Assembly: GCF_014196805.1 (NCBI RefSeq)
Contig: NZ_JACIEI010000004.1
Span: 62,001-126,000, forward strand
Length of the DNA stretch: 64,000 bases
Source of the DNA: Sulfitobacter undariae
GTDB lineage: Bacteria; Pseudomonadota; Alphaproteobacteria; Rhodobacterales; Rhodobacteraceae
Direction of reading: 5' to 3'
A program made the translations under genes and the position numbers. The notes under the pieces were generated by a model. That model had not been told where the DNA came from, made no database searches, and saw only the letters and a program-made list of their open reading frames with translations. Every line of letters starts with the position of its first letter. Position 1 is the stretch's first letter. Shown here piece by piece: positions 9,755 to 17,203 of the stretch.

Positions 9755-10734
9755 CAGCTTGAGCGCAGATTTTGCGCTGATTCTTTGATCGCAGTAAATT
9801 CGCCTGACGGGCGGAACCGCCACAAATACTCAGGCAGCACTGACGTCATAGCAACAGGATCAATCCCAAGCGCCTCAAAGCTCTGCGCGCCTTTGGTCAC
9901 AACATTGTCGTTGCGCAGGTTTTTCACCTGATCACGTGTGACCATGCTTTTCACCAACCCAAGCGACAAAATTTGCCCCATGTCGAAACCAAACGCCATG
10001 TAACGCGCAGCAAAGAAAGGAATGTTCAATACCAGACGGCGGCGGCGAATAACGCCCAACATCAGGTTCATCAACCCGCGCATGCTCATCACCACAGGGC
10101 CACCCAGCTCATAAACGCCGCGGACTTCGTCCAACACACCTTTGACAACAGCCTGCGCCACATCATCCACATAAACAGGCTGAAATTGCGTATCGGCACC
10201 CACTACAGGCAGGACAGGACCCATCCGTGTCATGCCCGCAAAACGGTTGAAAAATTCGTCTTCTGGCCCGAACATAATCGAAGGCCGTACAATCATCGCA
10301 TTCGGCTGGTGTTTGAGCACGCCAGCTTCGCCTGCGGCTTTGGTCTGTGCATAGATGCTTTCGCTATCTGCATCAGCGCCAATGGCAGAAACATGAACCA
10401 TCCGCGTGATTCCCGCAGCCTGCGCCAAACGCGCGATCCGCTCTGCACCCTCGGCCTGAACGGCCTCAAATGTGTTTTTGCCGTTTTCAGCCAACATGCC
10501 CACACAATTCACAACAGCATCAGCACCCTGAAGCACAGAGGCGACAGACGCCTCGTCACGAATGTTGCACAAAACAGGCTCAACCTGCCCTACAACGCCA
10601 TATGTGCGCACAAACAGCGCTTCGTTCGGGCGCCGCACAGCTACGCGTACACGCCACCCCGCCTTGGCCATCCGCCGCGCGATATAACGCCCGACAAAGC
10701 CTGAGCCGCCATAGATTGTAACCAGTTTAGACAT
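9754..10734 (-). CDS. Complex I NDUFA9-like NAD(P)-binding protein
   Basis: A 326-residue atypical short-chain dehydrogenase. The N-terminus [15 protein letters not shown] is the NAD(P)-binding glycine loop. The body resembles the complex I subunit NDUFA9 group found in mitochondria and Rhodobacterales, with [11 protein letters not shown] and [12 protein letters not shown] at the expected positions. In that group the protein binds NADPH structurally rather than catalysing a known reaction. The ATG at 10734 opens directly onto the Rossmann strand, so it is preferred to an upstream frame. It is coupled to uppP by a 1-base overlap. Role in complex I here is inferred from family resemblance only. 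Confidence 0.82.
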   Translation of the reverse strand: MSKLVTIYGGSGFVGRYIARRMAKAGWRVRVAVRRPNEALFVRTYGVVGQVEPVLCNIRDEASVASVLQGADAVVNCVGMLAENGKNTFEAVQAEGAERIARLAQAAGITRMVHVSAIGADADSESIYAQTKAAGEAGVLKHQPNAMIVRPSIMFGPEDEFFNRFAGMTRMGPVLPVVGADTQFQPVYVDDVAQAVVKGVLDEVRGVYELGGPVVMSMRGLMNLMLGVIRRRRLVLNIPFFAARYMAFGFDMGQILSLGLVKSMVTRDQVKNLRNDNVVTKGAQSFEALGIDPVAMTSVLPEYLWRFRPSGEFTAIKESAQNLRSS

Positions 10735-10899
10735 GGTGCAGTCCCTCAACGATTGTCCCGCACGGGTGTACCCCCGCACAGCCCCGCAAACAAGGCGCAA
10801 AAATCCCTCAAATTTCGAGAGTTGAAAGAACTTGCACCCATACCGATAATTATAATTGACACCTCGCGCTGCGAGCCTTAGACGCCACTCACGATACGT

Positions 10900-10985
10900 G
10901 CCCAGGTGGCGGAATGGTAGACGCGCTAGCTTCAGGTGCTAGTACTGGCAACGGTGTGGAGGTTCGAGTCCTCTCCTGGGCACCA
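10900..10985 (+). tRNA. tRNA-Leu (anticodon CAG)
   Basis: An 86-base class II tRNA with encoded CCA. The acceptor arms GCCCAGG and CCTGGGC pair perfectly. The anticodon stem CTAGC/GCTAG holds loop TTCAGGT, giving anticodon CAG. A variable arm follows, and the T arm contains GGTTCGAGTCC. It reads CUG leucine codons. No integrase or duplicated 3' end is seen beside it. Confidence 0.97.
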
Positions 10986-11146
10986 ATTTTCCGTAAAAAA
11001 TTGAACACAAGCAACCGATAGAATATCGATTGCACCCCCATTCTCCACATTGATCAATTCAAGAAATTCCGACTTTTCGGGTTTCGCTGGCGCTAACACG
11101 CGATGCAGGTATACTGTGTGCTGATCTACACCAGCGGAACACCTTG

Positions 11147-11923
11147 ATGCCTCCAGAGACTTTCGACCAAACAAAAACAGCGCTTCTGGCACTGGGAGGG
11201 CAACGGGTTTGGTCTTTGATGGTTTCGCTCTTTGGCGATTTGGCGCTGACCGAGGGCAGTACAATAGACGGGCCTGTGCTGACCGCCGTTATGGGTACGA
11301 TGGATATCCGACCCGAAGCTGTACGTGTGGCGCTTCACCGTTTGCGCAACGATGGCTGGATTGTTTCCCACAAACACGGGCGGACACGCCGACATTCACT
11401 CACCAAGGCAAGTCGCGCAGAAACCGTGAAAGCTAGCGCTCATATCTTTGCAGCACCCGCAGCACAAGACAGCCAATGGCAACTGGCCTTGCTTGATGAT
11501 GCCGATACCACATCCCGTGAAACGATGGAAAAACGAGGCTTTGCACAACTTCTGCCTCGGGTCTATCTGGGGGCATTGGGCGCGCAGGCCCCTGAAAACG
11601 CGCTCTCCCTTAGCGGCCGTTCCGCGCCTCAATGGATACGCCAGCAGATCGGCCAACAAATGCTCGAGGTGGAATACACCACCTTACTGCCCATTTTGGA
11701 AACCGCCGAAAAAACCCTGATGGCGGGTCACCTTGATCCGTTGCAAACAGCCGTTTTACGTTGCCTGATCGTGCACAACTGGCGCCGCATAGTGCTACGC
11801 CATCCCGCGCTTCCGCCTGCTCTTTTGCCTGACGATTGGGCAGGACACAGATGTCACTTACGGGTGATCCGATTGCTGAACCGCTTTCCACGTCCTCCGC
11901 TCATCCATATCGCCCCCACTTGA
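11147..11923 (+). CDS. PaaX-like transcriptional regulator
   Basis: 258 residues from the ATG at 11147. It resembles PaaX, the phenylacetyl-CoA-responsive repressor. The N-terminal winged-helix region holds GQRVWSLMVSLFGDLAL and the recognition segment RPEAVRVALHRLRNDGWI, and basic GRTRRHSLT forms the wing. The C-terminal part has HNWRRIVLRHPALPPALLPDDWAG, a conserved PaaX C-domain motif. No phenylacetate catabolic genes are nearby, so its targets are unknown and probably distant. An in-frame TTG one codon earlier is possible. Confidence 0.85.
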   Translation: MPPETFDQTKTALLALGGQRVWSLMVSLFGDLALTEGSTIDGPVLTAVMGTMDIRPEAVRVALHRLRNDGWIVSHKHGRTRRHSLTKASRAETVKASAHIFAAPAAQDSQWQLALLDDADTTSRETMEKRGFAQLLPRVYLGALGAQAPENALSLSGRSAPQWIRQQIGQQMLEVEYTTLLPILETAEKTLMAGHLDPLQTAVLRCLIVHNWRRIVLRHPALPPALLPDDWAGHRCHLRVIRLLNRFPRPPLIHIAPT

Positions 11924-11972
11924 ATACAAAGCACTTTCCACCTACCTTTCCTTGGCTGTATTAGGACGCCCC

Positions 11973-12587
11973 ATGACAAACCGAGTTTATCAAAACGATC
12001 TGCCAGACGGGCTTGACCTTGGGGCCATGGTTGCCATTGATTGCGAAACCATGGGCTTGCACCCGCACCGTGATCGTTTGTGCCTTGTGCAACTGTCCTC
12101 TGGCGACGGGCATGCGCATTTGGTTCAAATTGCGCGCGGGCAGACAGAGGCGCCAAACTTGTGCCGCCTGCTCGAAGATCCGAATATCCTCAAGCTATTC
12201 CATTTTGGTCGCTTCGATATCGCTGCACTGCTCAATACTTTTGGCACCATCACAGCACCTGTGTACTGCACCAAAATTGCCAGTCGCCTTGTCCGAACAT
12301 ACACAGACCGGCACGGGCTGGCGAAGCTGCTGAACGAATTGTTAAAGGTCGACATCTCCAAGCAGCAGCAATCCAGCGATTGGGGCGCACCCAAATTGAC
12401 AAAAGCGCAAATTGACTATGCCGCCTCCGATGTCTTGCACCTCCACAAACTCCGCGACGTGCTTGAAGGCATGTTGGAACGCGAAGGCCGTACCGCACTG
12501 GCGCAATCCTGCTTTGATTTCCTACCTGCCCGTGCGCAGCTAGATCTGGCTGGCTGGCCAGAAACCGACATTTTTGCGCACGCATGA
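11973..12587 (+). CDS. Ribonuclease D-like 3'-5' exonuclease (short form)
   Basis: 204 residues of DEDDy exonuclease fold. Visible acidic motifs are AIDCETMGLHP (ExoI, Asp and Glu), FHFGRFDIAAL (ExoII) and YAASDVLHL (ExoIII, Tyr and Asp). It lacks the C-terminal HRDC domains of E. coli RNase D, the common form in alphaproteobacteria. It would trim 3' ends of stable RNA precursors. The ATG at 11973 is chosen because it lies just before the conserved fold; an upstream TTG adds only seven residues. It overlaps none of lptC if lptC starts at 12595. Confidence 0.86.
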   Translation: MTNRVYQNDLPDGLDLGAMVAIDCETMGLHPHRDRLCLVQLSSGDGHAHLVQIARGQTEAPNLCRLLEDPNILKLFHFGRFDIAALLNTFGTITAPVYCTKIASRLVRTYTDRHGLAKLLNELLKVDISKQQQSSDWGAPKLTKAQIDYAASDVLHLHKLRDVLEGMLEREGRTALAQSCFDFLPARAQLDLAGWPETDIFAHA

Positions 12588-12594
12588 TACAGCA

Positions 12595-13194
12595 ATGATC
12601 ACACGTGACCGCTACTCACGCATGGTGAGATTACTAAAGGTGGCTTTTCCGATTGGCGCGCTTGCGCTTTTGTCGACGCTGTTCCTCCTGTCACGCGCAA
12701 TAAACACTGACACTCCCATTCCCTTTGCCGAAAAGGAAATTCAGGACCGTCTACGCGACCAGCAAGTCACAGGCCCGTTTTTCTCTGGCACGACAACAGG
12801 CGGTGACCAAGTATCATTCGAGGCGAAAAAGCTTCTGGCCCTGCAAGGCCGTCTGGGTGCGAACCGAGCCGAAGACGTCACTGCTTTGCTTGAAACCGCC
12901 GAAGGTGCCACATTCGAAGTCAAAGCAGACGTAGCAGAACTCGACATTGCCGAGGACAGTGCCGCGTTGACGGGGCAAGTCTATATGACCACATCCTCGG
13001 GCTACAGGATCAATTCCGAAAAATTCACCGCACGCATTTCGGATCTAGACGTGACCGCCCCCGGCGAAGTCCAGGCCACAGGCCCCCTAGGCCAGTTGAC
13101 GGCGGGGAAAATGCGGGTGTTTACTCCAAAAGAAGCCACATCCACGCAAATGCTTTTCAGTAACGGCGTAAAGCTGGTATACACACCGCAATGA
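12595..13194 (+). CDS. lptC: LPS export ABC transporter periplasmic protein LptC
   Basis: A 199-residue bitopic protein of the lipopolysaccharide transport bridge, taking LPS from the LptBFG ATPase and passing it to LptA. One transmembrane segment lies at about residues 16-35 (VAFPIGALALLSTLFLL), followed by a periplasmic beta-jellyroll domain of low sequence conservation. Identity rests on size, topology and position directly before lptA and lptB. A TTG start at 12574 inside rnd is possible, but the ATG at 12595 leaves a clean 7-base gap after rnd. Confidence 0.88.
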   Translation: MITRDRYSRMVRLLKVAFPIGALALLSTLFLLSRAINTDTPIPFAEKEIQDRLRDQQVTGPFFSGTTTGGDQVSFEAKKLLALQGRLGANRAEDVTALLETAEGATFEVKADVAELDIAEDSAALTGQVYMTTSSGYRINSEKFTARISDLDVTAPGEVQATGPLGQLTAGKMRVFTPKEATSTQMLFSNGVKLVYTPQ

Positions 13195-13213
13195 TTAAGA
13201 AAGTAGTATAAAT

Positions 13214-13705
13214 ATGGGCCTTCGTTTGTTGCTTACAGCACTTTTTGCTGCTGTTCTTTCCACTGCGGCGTTTGCGCAAGGGGCGAATGTAGCTTTCGGG
13301 ACGATAGCCCAAGACACCAGTCTCCCCGTTGAGGTGAGTTCGGATGAGCTATCTGTAGACCAGCAAACCGGATCCGCTGTGTTCACCGGAAATGTCGTGA
13401 TTGGTCAGGGCGATATGCGTCTGTCCGCACAGCGTGTGATGGTGGTGTACCGCGCCACTCAAGATGGCATCGCCAAAATGGAAGCAACCGGCGGTGTGAC
13501 GCTTGTTTCTGGTGCTGACGCGGCAGAATCCCTGCGCGCTGATTATGACATTGATGAAGGCACTATCGTCATGCGCGGGAACGTGCTGCTCGCTCAGGGG
13601 GCAAGCGCCCTCAGCGCTGACACGATGACAATCCGCCTCACCGATGGCACGGCGCGCATGTCGGGTAATGTACGCACACGTTTGCAAACGGGCGGCAAAA
13701 ACTGA
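13214..13705 (+). CDS. lptA: LPS transport periplasmic protein LptA
   Basis: 163 residues with a cleavable signal peptide (about residues 1-21, ending AAFAQG). One OstA/LptA domain follows: PVEVSSDELSVDQQTGSAVF and FTGNVVIGQGDMRLSAQRV are the standard beta-jellyroll repeats. LptA monomers stack to form the periplasmic bridge carrying LPS to LptD. The stop overlaps the lptB start by one base (TGATG), so the two are coupled. The length is near the E. coli protein (185 residues). Confidence 0.93.
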   Translation: MGLRLLLTALFAAVLSTAAFAQGANVAFGTIAQDTSLPVEVSSDELSVDQQTGSAVFTGNVVIGQGDMRLSAQRVMVVYRATQDGIAKMEATGGVTLVSGADAAESLRADYDIDEGTIVMRGNVLLAQGASALSADTMTIRLTDGTARMSGNVRTRLQTGGKN

Positions 13706-14463
13706 TGAGCCAGCCAAACCTGACGGTGCAAGACGGAGATGCAGGGCTGCGTATCTCTCATCTGCGCAAATCCTATAGCAAAAAGACAGTGATCCGCGAC
13801 TTTTCTATGGAACTGGCACGCGGCGAAGTGGTGGCATTGCTGGGCCCCAATGGATCAGGAAAAACCACCACCTTCTATTCGGTTGCAGGTCTTGTGACGC
13901 CCGAAGGCGGCACCGTGACGATTGATGGCAAAGACGTAACAACCTTGCCAATGTACCGCCGCGCACAGTTGGGAATCGGGTATCTTCCTCAAGAGATGAG
14001 CATCTTTAGAGGCCTTTCGGTGCAAGAAAACATTCTGGCTGTTTTGGAAATTGTCGAAAAAGACAGGCGCAAGCGCCGTAAACGTCTTGAGACGCTGCTC
14101 ACCGAATTTTCCATCGAACATCTGCGTCGCGCCCCCGCTTTGGCGCTGTCGGGTGGGGAACGCCGCCGCGTCGAGATTGCACGCTGTCTGGCGGCCGATC
14201 CAAAATACCTTTTGCTGGATGAACCTTTTGCCGGTGTTGATCCAATTTCCGTTGGCGATATCAGGCACCTTGTTTCTGACCTGAAAAAGCGCGGCATCGG
14301 CGTCTTGATTACCGATCACAACGTGCGCGAAACGCTTGAGATCGTTGACCGCGCCTATATTCTGCATGAAGGGCGTGTGTTGATGTCAGGCACACCGGAC
14401 GAAGTGGTGCGGGATAACGATGTCCGCCGCGTGTATCTTGGTGAAAATTTCAAGATTTCCTAA
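13705..14463 (+). CDS. lptB: LPS export ABC transporter ATP-binding protein LptB
   Basis: The 252-residue cytoplasmic ATPase that drives LPS extraction with LptF and LptG, which are not in this window. Walker A is LLGPNGSGKTTTFYSV, the Q-loop is YLPQEMSIFRGL (a strong LptB signature), the ABC signature is LSGGERRRVEIAR, Walker B is YLLLDEPFAGVDP, and the switch histidine is in ITDHNVRET. It is the third gene of lptC-lptA-lptB. In many proteobacteria rpoN follows directly; here it does not. Confidence 0.97.
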   Translation: MSQPNLTVQDGDAGLRISHLRKSYSKKTVIRDFSMELARGEVVALLGPNGSGKTTTFYSVAGLVTPEGGTVTIDGKDVTTLPMYRRAQLGIGYLPQEMSIFRGLSVQENILAVLEIVEKDRRKRRKRLETLLTEFSIEHLRRAPALALSGGERRRVEIARCLAADPKYLLLDEPFAGVDPISVGDIRHLVSDLKKRGIGVLITDHNVRETLEIVDRAYILHEGRVLMSGTPDEVVRDNDVRRVYLGENFKIS

Positions 14464-14505
14464 GCGGCCTTTGGCGTACAAATAATATTCTTCCGTCTTA
14501 AATGA

Positions 14506-14535
14506 TTGACTTTGAACAGACTCTGCCCATCTAAT
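14506..14535 (+). promoter_or_regulatory. Candidate sigma-70-type promoter for hpf-ptsN
   Basis: TTGACT at 14506-14511 and TCTAAT at 14530-14535, spaced 18 bases, in the 239-bp gap after lptB. The predicted start of transcription falls at about 14541, on the ATG of a small ORF. This is a pattern match only. Confidence 0.45.
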
Positions 14536-14540
14536 TAGGT

Positions 14541-14636
14541 ATGGCGATAGAGCATTTCATTGATCGGAAGGCTGCGCCACCTGCGGGTGGGACGGTGACG
14601 ATCATTCTAATGCCCACTGCCATTCCCCGTATCTAA
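14541..14636 (+). CDS. Possible 31-residue leader ORF upstream of hpf
   Basis: An ATG-to-TAA frame of 31 codons in the otherwise non-coding gap between lptB and hpf. Its product begins MAIEHFIDRK, has a small Pro/Gly turn (AAPPAGG) and ends with a short hydrophobic tract (TVTIILMPTAI). I do not recognise it. The only SD-like bases are TTAGG directly before the ATG, but the ATG coincides with the predicted transcription start, so it could be leaderless. It may be chance or a regulatory leader peptide; codon use over 31 codons is too little to decide. Confidence 0.3.
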   Translation: MAIEHFIDRKAAPPAGGTVTIILMPTAIPRI

Positions 14637-14647
14637 CCCAAATCGTA

Positions 14648-14663
14648 CTGCCCGTTTCGGGCA
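14648..14663 (+). other. Hairpin in the hpf leader
   Basis: TGCCCG and CGGGCA form a 6-bp stem with a TTT loop about 40 bases before the hpf start codon. It is followed by CCTG/CAGG, a second short stem. There is no T run. It may shape the hpf leader; function unknown. Confidence 0.35.
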
Positions 14664-14702
14664 CGCCTGTTCAGGTTGGATTTTAATAATGAAGGAGAAA
14701 CT

Positions 14703-15269
14703 ATGCGGTACCAAATCAGCGGAAAGCAAATCGACATCGGCGAAGCACTGCAAACGCACGTGAAAACCGAACTGGGTGTCGTGGTAAAAAAATATGCTGA
14801 ACGGCCAATTGATGCTCAGGTGATCTTCTCCAAATCAGCACATGAATACGTATGCGAGGCAACAGTCCACCTGTCGACAGGGCTGACTGCATCCGCCAAG
14901 GCCCATGCGACAGAGATTTATGCCGCCTTCGATTCATGCTGCGAAAAAATGGAAAAGCAGCTGCGCCGTTACAAACGCCGCTTGAAGGACCATCACCGCG
15001 ACCGCACAGACCCGGTTGAAGTTTTGGGCGCTTCCTCATATATCCTTGCGTCAGAACAGGACACGGACGGAGACGAGCCTGATACGCTACAACCTATGAT
15101 CATTGCCGAAATGCAGACAAACATCCAAACCCTGTCTGTCGGTGAAGCTGTGATGCATATGGAGCTGTCTGGTGCGCCTGTCATGGTGTTCAGAAAACAA
15201 GGTAAAGACGGGGTAAACGTCGTCTATCGCCGCGAAGACGGCAACATCGGCTGGATTGACCCAGCATAG
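14703..15269 (+). CDS. hpf: Ribosome hibernation promoting factor, long form
   Basis: HPF binds the 30S decoding site and drives 100S ribosome dimer formation in stationary phase. The 188 residues are the long type: an N-terminal ribosome-binding domain (RYQISGKQIDIGEALQTHV, then YKRRLKDHHR) and a C-terminal dimerisation domain (MQTNIQTLSVGEAVMHMEL, NVVYRREDGNIGWIDP). The ATG at 14703 is chosen because a strong AAGGAG lies 6 bases before it; the upstream in-frame start would bury this site. ptsN follows in the same direction. Confidence 0.95.
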   Translation: MRYQISGKQIDIGEALQTHVKTELGVVVKKYAERPIDAQVIFSKSAHEYVCEATVHLSTGLTASAKAHATEIYAAFDSCCEKMEKQLRRYKRRLKDHHRDRTDPVEVLGASSYILASEQDTDGDEPDTLQPMIIAEMQTNIQTLSVGEAVMHMELSGAPVMVFRKQGKDGVNVVYRREDGNIGWIDPA

Positions 15270-15322
15270 AGACTAAGCTATGGCGCGCGCTGAGGCGCGC
15301 GCTTACAGGGATACGCTACAAT

Positions 15323-15787
15323 ATGAATTTCGCGAAACTTCTGACGCCTCGGGCGGTCAAAGTGCTATCATCAACGACCAGCAAAAAGCGGCTCCTCATC
15401 GAGCTGTCAGAGCTGGCCGAAGCAAACTATGGCCTGAAGTCTGCAGACGTTGTCGAAGCGCTGTTGGCGCGTGAAGCATTGGGCCCAACAGGTGTGGGTC
15501 GTGGCGTAGCCCTGCCTCATGCTCGACTGGATGGTATTGACGCTGTCACTGGCCTGTTTGTCTTGCTTGAAAAGCCCGTGGACTTTGGCGCAGTGGACAG
15601 ACAGCCCGTGGACATCGCGTTTGCCCTGTTTGCCCCTGAAAACGCAGGCGTAGAGCACCTGAAGGCGCTTGCGCTGGTGTCCCGCACCCTGCGCGATACC
15701 AACATCTGTGCAAAGCTGCGTGCGAACCCCAGCGAAGAGACGCTTTATACAATCCTGACTGAAGCAGAAAGCGTCAAGGCCGCTTAA
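15323..15787 (+). CDS. ptsN: PTS IIA-like nitrogen regulatory protein EIIA-Ntr
   Basis: A 154-residue EIIA domain of the nitrogen phosphotransferase system, a phospho-relay with regulatory outputs rather than sugar transport. The phosphoacceptor is His66 in VALPHARLDG. The family motif DRQPVDIAFALFAPE is present in the second half. It follows hpf by about 50 bp and completes the usual lptCAB-hpf-ptsN order. Its 3' end overlaps the convergent sulfotransferase gene by 4 bases, so the two transcripts meet without a visible terminator. Confidence 0.95.
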   Translation: MNFAKLLTPRAVKVLSSTTSKKRLLIELSELAEANYGLKSADVVEALLAREALGPTGVGRGVALPHARLDGIDAVTGLFVLLEKPVDFGAVDRQPVDIAFALFAPENAGVEHLKALALVSRTLRDTNICAKLRANPSEETLYTILTEAESVKAA

Positions 15788-17202
15788 CGCCAGCGCCCGA
15801 AGCCGAACATCATATAGTCGCGCTGGTACACATCAGCAGCCAACGCTTCAATCTCGTCGTCATAGATATCTTCCAACGCATAAGGCCCATGCAACGATGC
15901 GGGCTCTACCTGCGGCGCATCGTGATATCCAACCGCCGCTGCCAAAGCAGCCAAATCCTGAGCCAGTGTTTCCTCACGCAGAATCAAATCGGGCATCGTG
16001 AAATCACCAAACCCCTGAATAGCCTGCGCCTGCGTACACCAAGCCTGATCAACCCGCACTGCCGTCTGCCCTGCCAAATTTCCTTTGAGGAAAGTCAGAA
16101 ACGCCATGAATGCCGCCCGATGTGCTGCAAGATCAATTTGGCCCTCTTCGGGCAACGGCAGCTTGTAGCGGCGTACCAACGTTCGGCGTAATTGCAAGAA
16201 ACTGCCCTGCCCCGCGTTCAAAATCCGGTGGCAGAACACATCATGCGCCCTGAGGACCGGATGGCGTAGAACAGTAAAGCTTCGGTGACCTTCACTTTGG
16301 CTTTTCCACTGGCGGAGTTCTTTCTGGGTCATCTTTTGCCCCAGTTGATTCTGCTTTTCACCATCCAGCCCAGAGAGCCAACGCCGAACCTCTTGATAGG
16401 GCGCCCCAGCAACGGGCATGAACAACAGCGGCGCTTTCACACCAGTCACATAAGACGGCACATTTGCACCCCGACGCGGTTCAAAGTTGGGTGTTCGCGT
16501 CAGATCAAACCGGTCAAGCCGCGCCAAAGCAGCTTCCATTTCGGCATAATTTCCAACCTTTTCAGACAGCGGGCTGGGGTTTTGCTTTTTCAGGTTTTTG
16601 TCCAGTTCTTCCAACATTTCCGGCACACCCAGATATGTTGCAATGCCATTCATCACCTCGACGCTCTGCAAATCCTCATAGGCCACATAGAAGGCTGTCT
16701 GCCCGCTGGTTTGCAAACGGTTCATCAGTAGCAATTGGAATGCTTGGAGCGCCCCAAGATGTGCCTCAAATTCCTCTGCATCAAACATCGCCTGCGCCGC
16801 CTTGCGCGCCTTAACATCCGTCAATTTCCACTGGCCAGTTTCCTGAGCAATTTTCCAACTGACATAGCTTTCAACTGGGTTTCGGGTGAGGATGATTTTG
16901 GCACATTTCGGGTCATCCATTACCAGATCCAGCACACGCGGATCATGGTCGTGAAAATAGCGAAAACCGCCCATAGCTGAGGGATCAGCTTTGATTGCGG
17001 CCAGCAATACAGACGGGTCAGCATCCCGCATTTCCTGATCCACATCCAGAATATGTGTCGTTTTAGGGTAACCAATGAAATGCGGATTGAACGCCTCTCC
17101 ATGACAAGAGATACCAGCGAAAGCATTCAGGTTCGCTTCCAGAAAGTTGGAGCCCGTGCGCATTTCTGCAAACACTACAAAACTGTCAAACCGTGCTGTC
17201 AT
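15784..17202 (-). CDS. Sulfotransferase with two sulfotransferase-like domains
   Basis: 472 residues. The N-terminal half is a PAPS-dependent sulfotransferase: EMRTGSNFLEANLNA (residues 13-27) is the 5'-phosphosulfate loop and IILTRNPVESYVSWK (103-117) the 3'-phosphate loop. The C-terminal half (about 255-472) looks like a second, carbohydrate-sulfotransferase-type domain. LLFMPVAGAPYQ (259-270) sits where a PKTAGTS-type loop would be but lacks its Lys and Thr/Ser. FTVLRHPVLRAHDVF (309-323) matches the 3' loop, and AWCTQAQAI and VYQRDYMMFGF match the later motifs. The second site may be inactive. It is the last gene of the minus-strand glycan block, one base after the GT14-like gene. The acceptor is unknown. 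Confidence 0.82.
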   Translation of the reverse strand: MTARFDSFVVFAEMRTGSNFLEANLNAFAGISCHGEAFNPHFIGYPKTTHILDVDQEMRDADPSVLLAAIKADPSAMGGFRYFHDHDPRVLDLVMDDPKCAKIILTRNPVESYVSWKIAQETGQWKLTDVKARKAAQAMFDAEEFEAHLGALQAFQLLLMNRLQTSGQTAFYVAYEDLQSVEVMNGIATYLGVPEMLEELDKNLKKQNPSPLSEKVGNYAEMEAALARLDRFDLTRTPNFEPRRGANVPSYVTGVKAPLLFMPVAGAPYQEVRRWLSGLDGEKQNQLGQKMTQKELRQWKSQSEGHRSFTVLRHPVLRAHDVFCHRILNAGQGSFLQLRRTLVRRYKLPLPEEGQIDLAAHRAAFMAFLTFLKGNLAGQTAVRVDQAWCTQAQAIQGFGDFTMPDLILREETLAQDLAALAAAVGYHDAPQVEPASLHGPYALEDIYDDEIEALAADVYQRDYMMFGFGRWR

Positions 17203-17203
17203 T

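Noticed and set aside
10900..10985. tRNA-Leu as a prophage or island attachment site
   Set aside because: No integrase and no repeat of the tRNA 3' end were seen nearby; flanking genes look native.
11973..12587. RNase D as a truncated gene
   Set aside because: The short form without HRDC domains is normal in alphaproteobacteria, and all three exonuclease motifs are present.
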